Below the pieces are notes generated by a model, which did not search any database, was not told the origin of the DNA, and saw only the letters and a program-made list of their open reading frames with translations. Shown piece after piece: positions 62,801-64,000 of a stretch of DNA of 64,000 nt (positions are counted from its first letter, which is position 1; every line of letters begins with the position of its first letter). The translations under genes were made by a program, and so were the position numbers. Source of the DNA: Congeria kusceri (taxonomy: Eukaryota > Mollusca > Bivalvia > Myida > Dreissenidae); the NCBI GenBank assembly GCA_027627225.1, contig CM051024.1, positions 45,118,347 to 45,182,346 of the forward strand. The letters run 5' to 3'.

Positions 62801-63004
62801 TTAAATTAATCTGACGGTTCATGGATACTTAATTATTTCATTTATGTATGTGTCGGTCATTACATGTTTATTTTAACTTTTATATTTTATGCATCTTACC
62901 TTTCGACTCCATAAAACCAGTGAACTCTCCGTATTCAAAGAAGCGAATGAATGTTCTCTGTTTACTTTTAAACGCTGCAGCATAGACAATTCCATCTGTT
63001 AACT
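59881..63004 (-). CDS. Upstream exons of the KDZ-like gene (SWIM-like Cys motif, unknown N-terminus)
   Basis: Exons 62900-63004, 62609-62740, 62095-62287 and 59881-61189 join in phases 1, 1 and 2 without a stop. The N-terminal exons give FIRFFEYGEFTGFMESKG, FWENVFTRSDVEMGKQSY and LVPPSGKRYSALLNTNK, which I do not recognise. The large exon contains CSCDIYSTLFRLATINIP, a SWIM-like Cys pattern, then CDNRLHCLSGYCDAMFSSSK and ENLCPHLEILQNHK, as in KDZ-associated proteins. The frame breaks at about 60361-60382 and again near 59995 (before RLSEDDCEE). The first coding exon (before 63004) was not found. Whether this and the 57037-59680 part form one transcript is inferred from order and strand. Confidence 0.55.
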
Positions 63005-63298
63005 CTGAAAGAAATTTAATAAAACGTATCTTTAAAATATGTCGGCAATACAATTCACTGCAATTGACAGATGTACCCTAATCACTGTATTGCTTAAATA
63101 ACTTTATTCTGTGCTGTTTCGCTCTGCCCAAGAAACATGATTATTGCTATAAATTCAATTTATCAATCATTATTTTGTATTATCTAAATGCAATGGAGAG
63201 GTGATCAGTACAATATTTGTAAACAGAGGTACATTATGAATATTCCAAAGGTTTTCCATATATTTTACAATTTCTTAACACAGCTAAATTAATGGTCC

Positions 63299-63636
63299 TT
63301 ATGCGGCAGCCACACATTCCCGATTATGGCTCCCGACAGCCTCCCGATAGCGCAACGATACAAATAATAAAACAGTCGGGGACGTCGGGACGCCGTCGGG
63401 AGCTGTCGGGACACTGTCGGGAAACTGTCGGATCGCGTTCGGGAGAATCAGGACACTGTCGAGACTCTGTCGAAACGCTCTCTGGACGCTGTCGGAACAT
63501 ATTCGATCTTATGATCAAATATTGAATTTCGAGCCCCGAATCTCAGAATACTGTCCCAACTTTTGACATATTTGATTTGGGACGCTGTCGGCTCAAGAAC
63601 AGCAGTAAAAACCGGGAAAGTGTGACTGAGGCTTAA
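63299..63636. mobile_element. MITE with internal 'ctgtcggga' repeats
   Basis: Left end 'ttatgcggcagccacacatt' and right end 'aaagtgtgactgaggcttaa' are inverted copies with mismatches (about 22 bp). The interior has some ten near-tandem copies of '(ac)(a)ctgtcgggA'-type 11-12-mers in one orientation. GC is far above the surroundings. Confidence 0.7.
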
Positions 63637-63785
63637 TCTAGGCTTAAAAGAGATTAAACGTGAGTCTGATTATTATGTACTCGTACACGAACTAATCTGT
63701 TATTCTTTTCACTTTATTCTACTAGCATTTTAATTTTGCAATGTGATGTCAGTGAAAATGTGCCAGTAATATTCGAGTTTCGTTT

Positions 63786-63791
63786 TTTATT
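63786..63791 (-). terminator. Polyadenylation signal after the 63800 stop
   Basis: AATAAA on the minus strand, nine bases after the TAG at 63800-63802. This supports the exon at 63800-63978 being a 3'-terminal exon. Confidence 0.5.
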
Positions 63792-63799
63792 TAAAACTT

Positions 63800-63978
63800 C
63801 TACTGTACAAAACATTTTGGAAAGTTGCCTGATGTTGCCATATCAAACAAGCTATTTTCTAGGAGAAACATGAAATTCGTTTTCGTGTCAATGCAGCGAT
63901 TCAACAAATTTGCGATTTCATGATAGCGCTGTATGGCTGGTCCACAGGTTTGCAAGTTTTCTTTTGTGTCTCTCCATT
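63800..63978 (-). CDS. Terminal coding exon of a gene continuing beyond the window
   Basis: The acceptor (TGTTGCTGTTTTCAG at 63979-63980) is followed by a phase-1 open frame: EWRDTKENLQTCGPAIQRYH ... NLLNRCIDTKTNFMFLLE ... NFPKCFVQ-stop. AATAAA follows at once. The sequence is protein-like (helical, no low complexity), but the family is not recognised. It cannot be the 5' exon of the KDZ-like gene because the phases disagree. Confidence 0.45.
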
Positions 63979-64000
63979 CTGAAAACAGCAACAACAACAA

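Noticed and set aside
63800..63978. First exon of the KDZ-like gene
   Set aside because: Its phase does not match the exon at 62900-63004, and it ends in a stop followed by AATAAA.

Overview
The window is animal nuclear DNA, most likely from a bivalve mollusc. It is AT-rich and dominated by non-coding sequence. Genes are split into short exons with GT/AG introns, BIR/RING inhibitor-of-apoptosis (IAP) genes occur in series, and the tandem-repeat families ('ggccataactc', 'aaggtcaaggtcac', 'agctcacctgag') look like those common in bivalve genomes. The species cannot be named from sequence alone. There are no rRNA genes, CRISPR arrays or operons, and I found no convincing tRNA gene.

Layout. 1-10 kb holds an 82-bp satellite, a 29-bp minisatellite, other short tandem arrays, and three diverged copies of one dispersed block. 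Two of those copies sit beside orphan first exons of a neuromedin-U/CAPA-type GPCR, one open and one broken. 10-15 kb shows almost nothing. 15.2-21.0 kb (minus strand) carries an apparently intact IAP gene. I rebuilt it from seven exons whose phases all agree, giving about 694 codons: signal-peptide-like exon, short hydrophobic segment, BIR1, BIR2, UBA-like region, basic linker, RING. 21.4-27 kb has a clean foldback MITE, a possible plus-strand terminal exon, a second MITE and a degenerate BIR-like half exon.

28.2-36.0 kb (minus strand) is a paralogue of the IAP gene with the same exon plan. It has a lost BIR1 zinc ligand, a frameshift between BIR1 and BIR2, and a TAG immediately before the RING. 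Its last intron has grown to about 4.8 kb through nested repeat insertions. 36.5-41 kb has short tandem repeats and a striking CpG-rich palindrome built from a reiterated 'cgaagcgagacacga'-like motif. 42-47.8 kb contains two truncated non-LTR retrotransposon pieces (endonuclease part on minus, reverse-transcriptase tail on plus) and a satellite-like array.

48.2-52.9 kb (plus strand) contains a candidate three-exon gene for a 42-residue peptide, with repeats in its introns and 3' UTR. 55.4-55.7 kb carries a second copy of a foldback element first seen at 7.8-8.3 kb. 57.0-63.0 kb (minus strand) is a multi-exon KDZ-transposase-like gene with a Cys cluster and at least three frame breaks. The last 200 bases hold the terminal exon of another minus-strand gene that continues outside the window.

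The two IAP genes are the functional centre of the window. They belong to one family (BIR zinc fold, UBA-like ubiquitin binding, RING E3 ligase). The unusual point is that the intact copy appears to start with a signal peptide.
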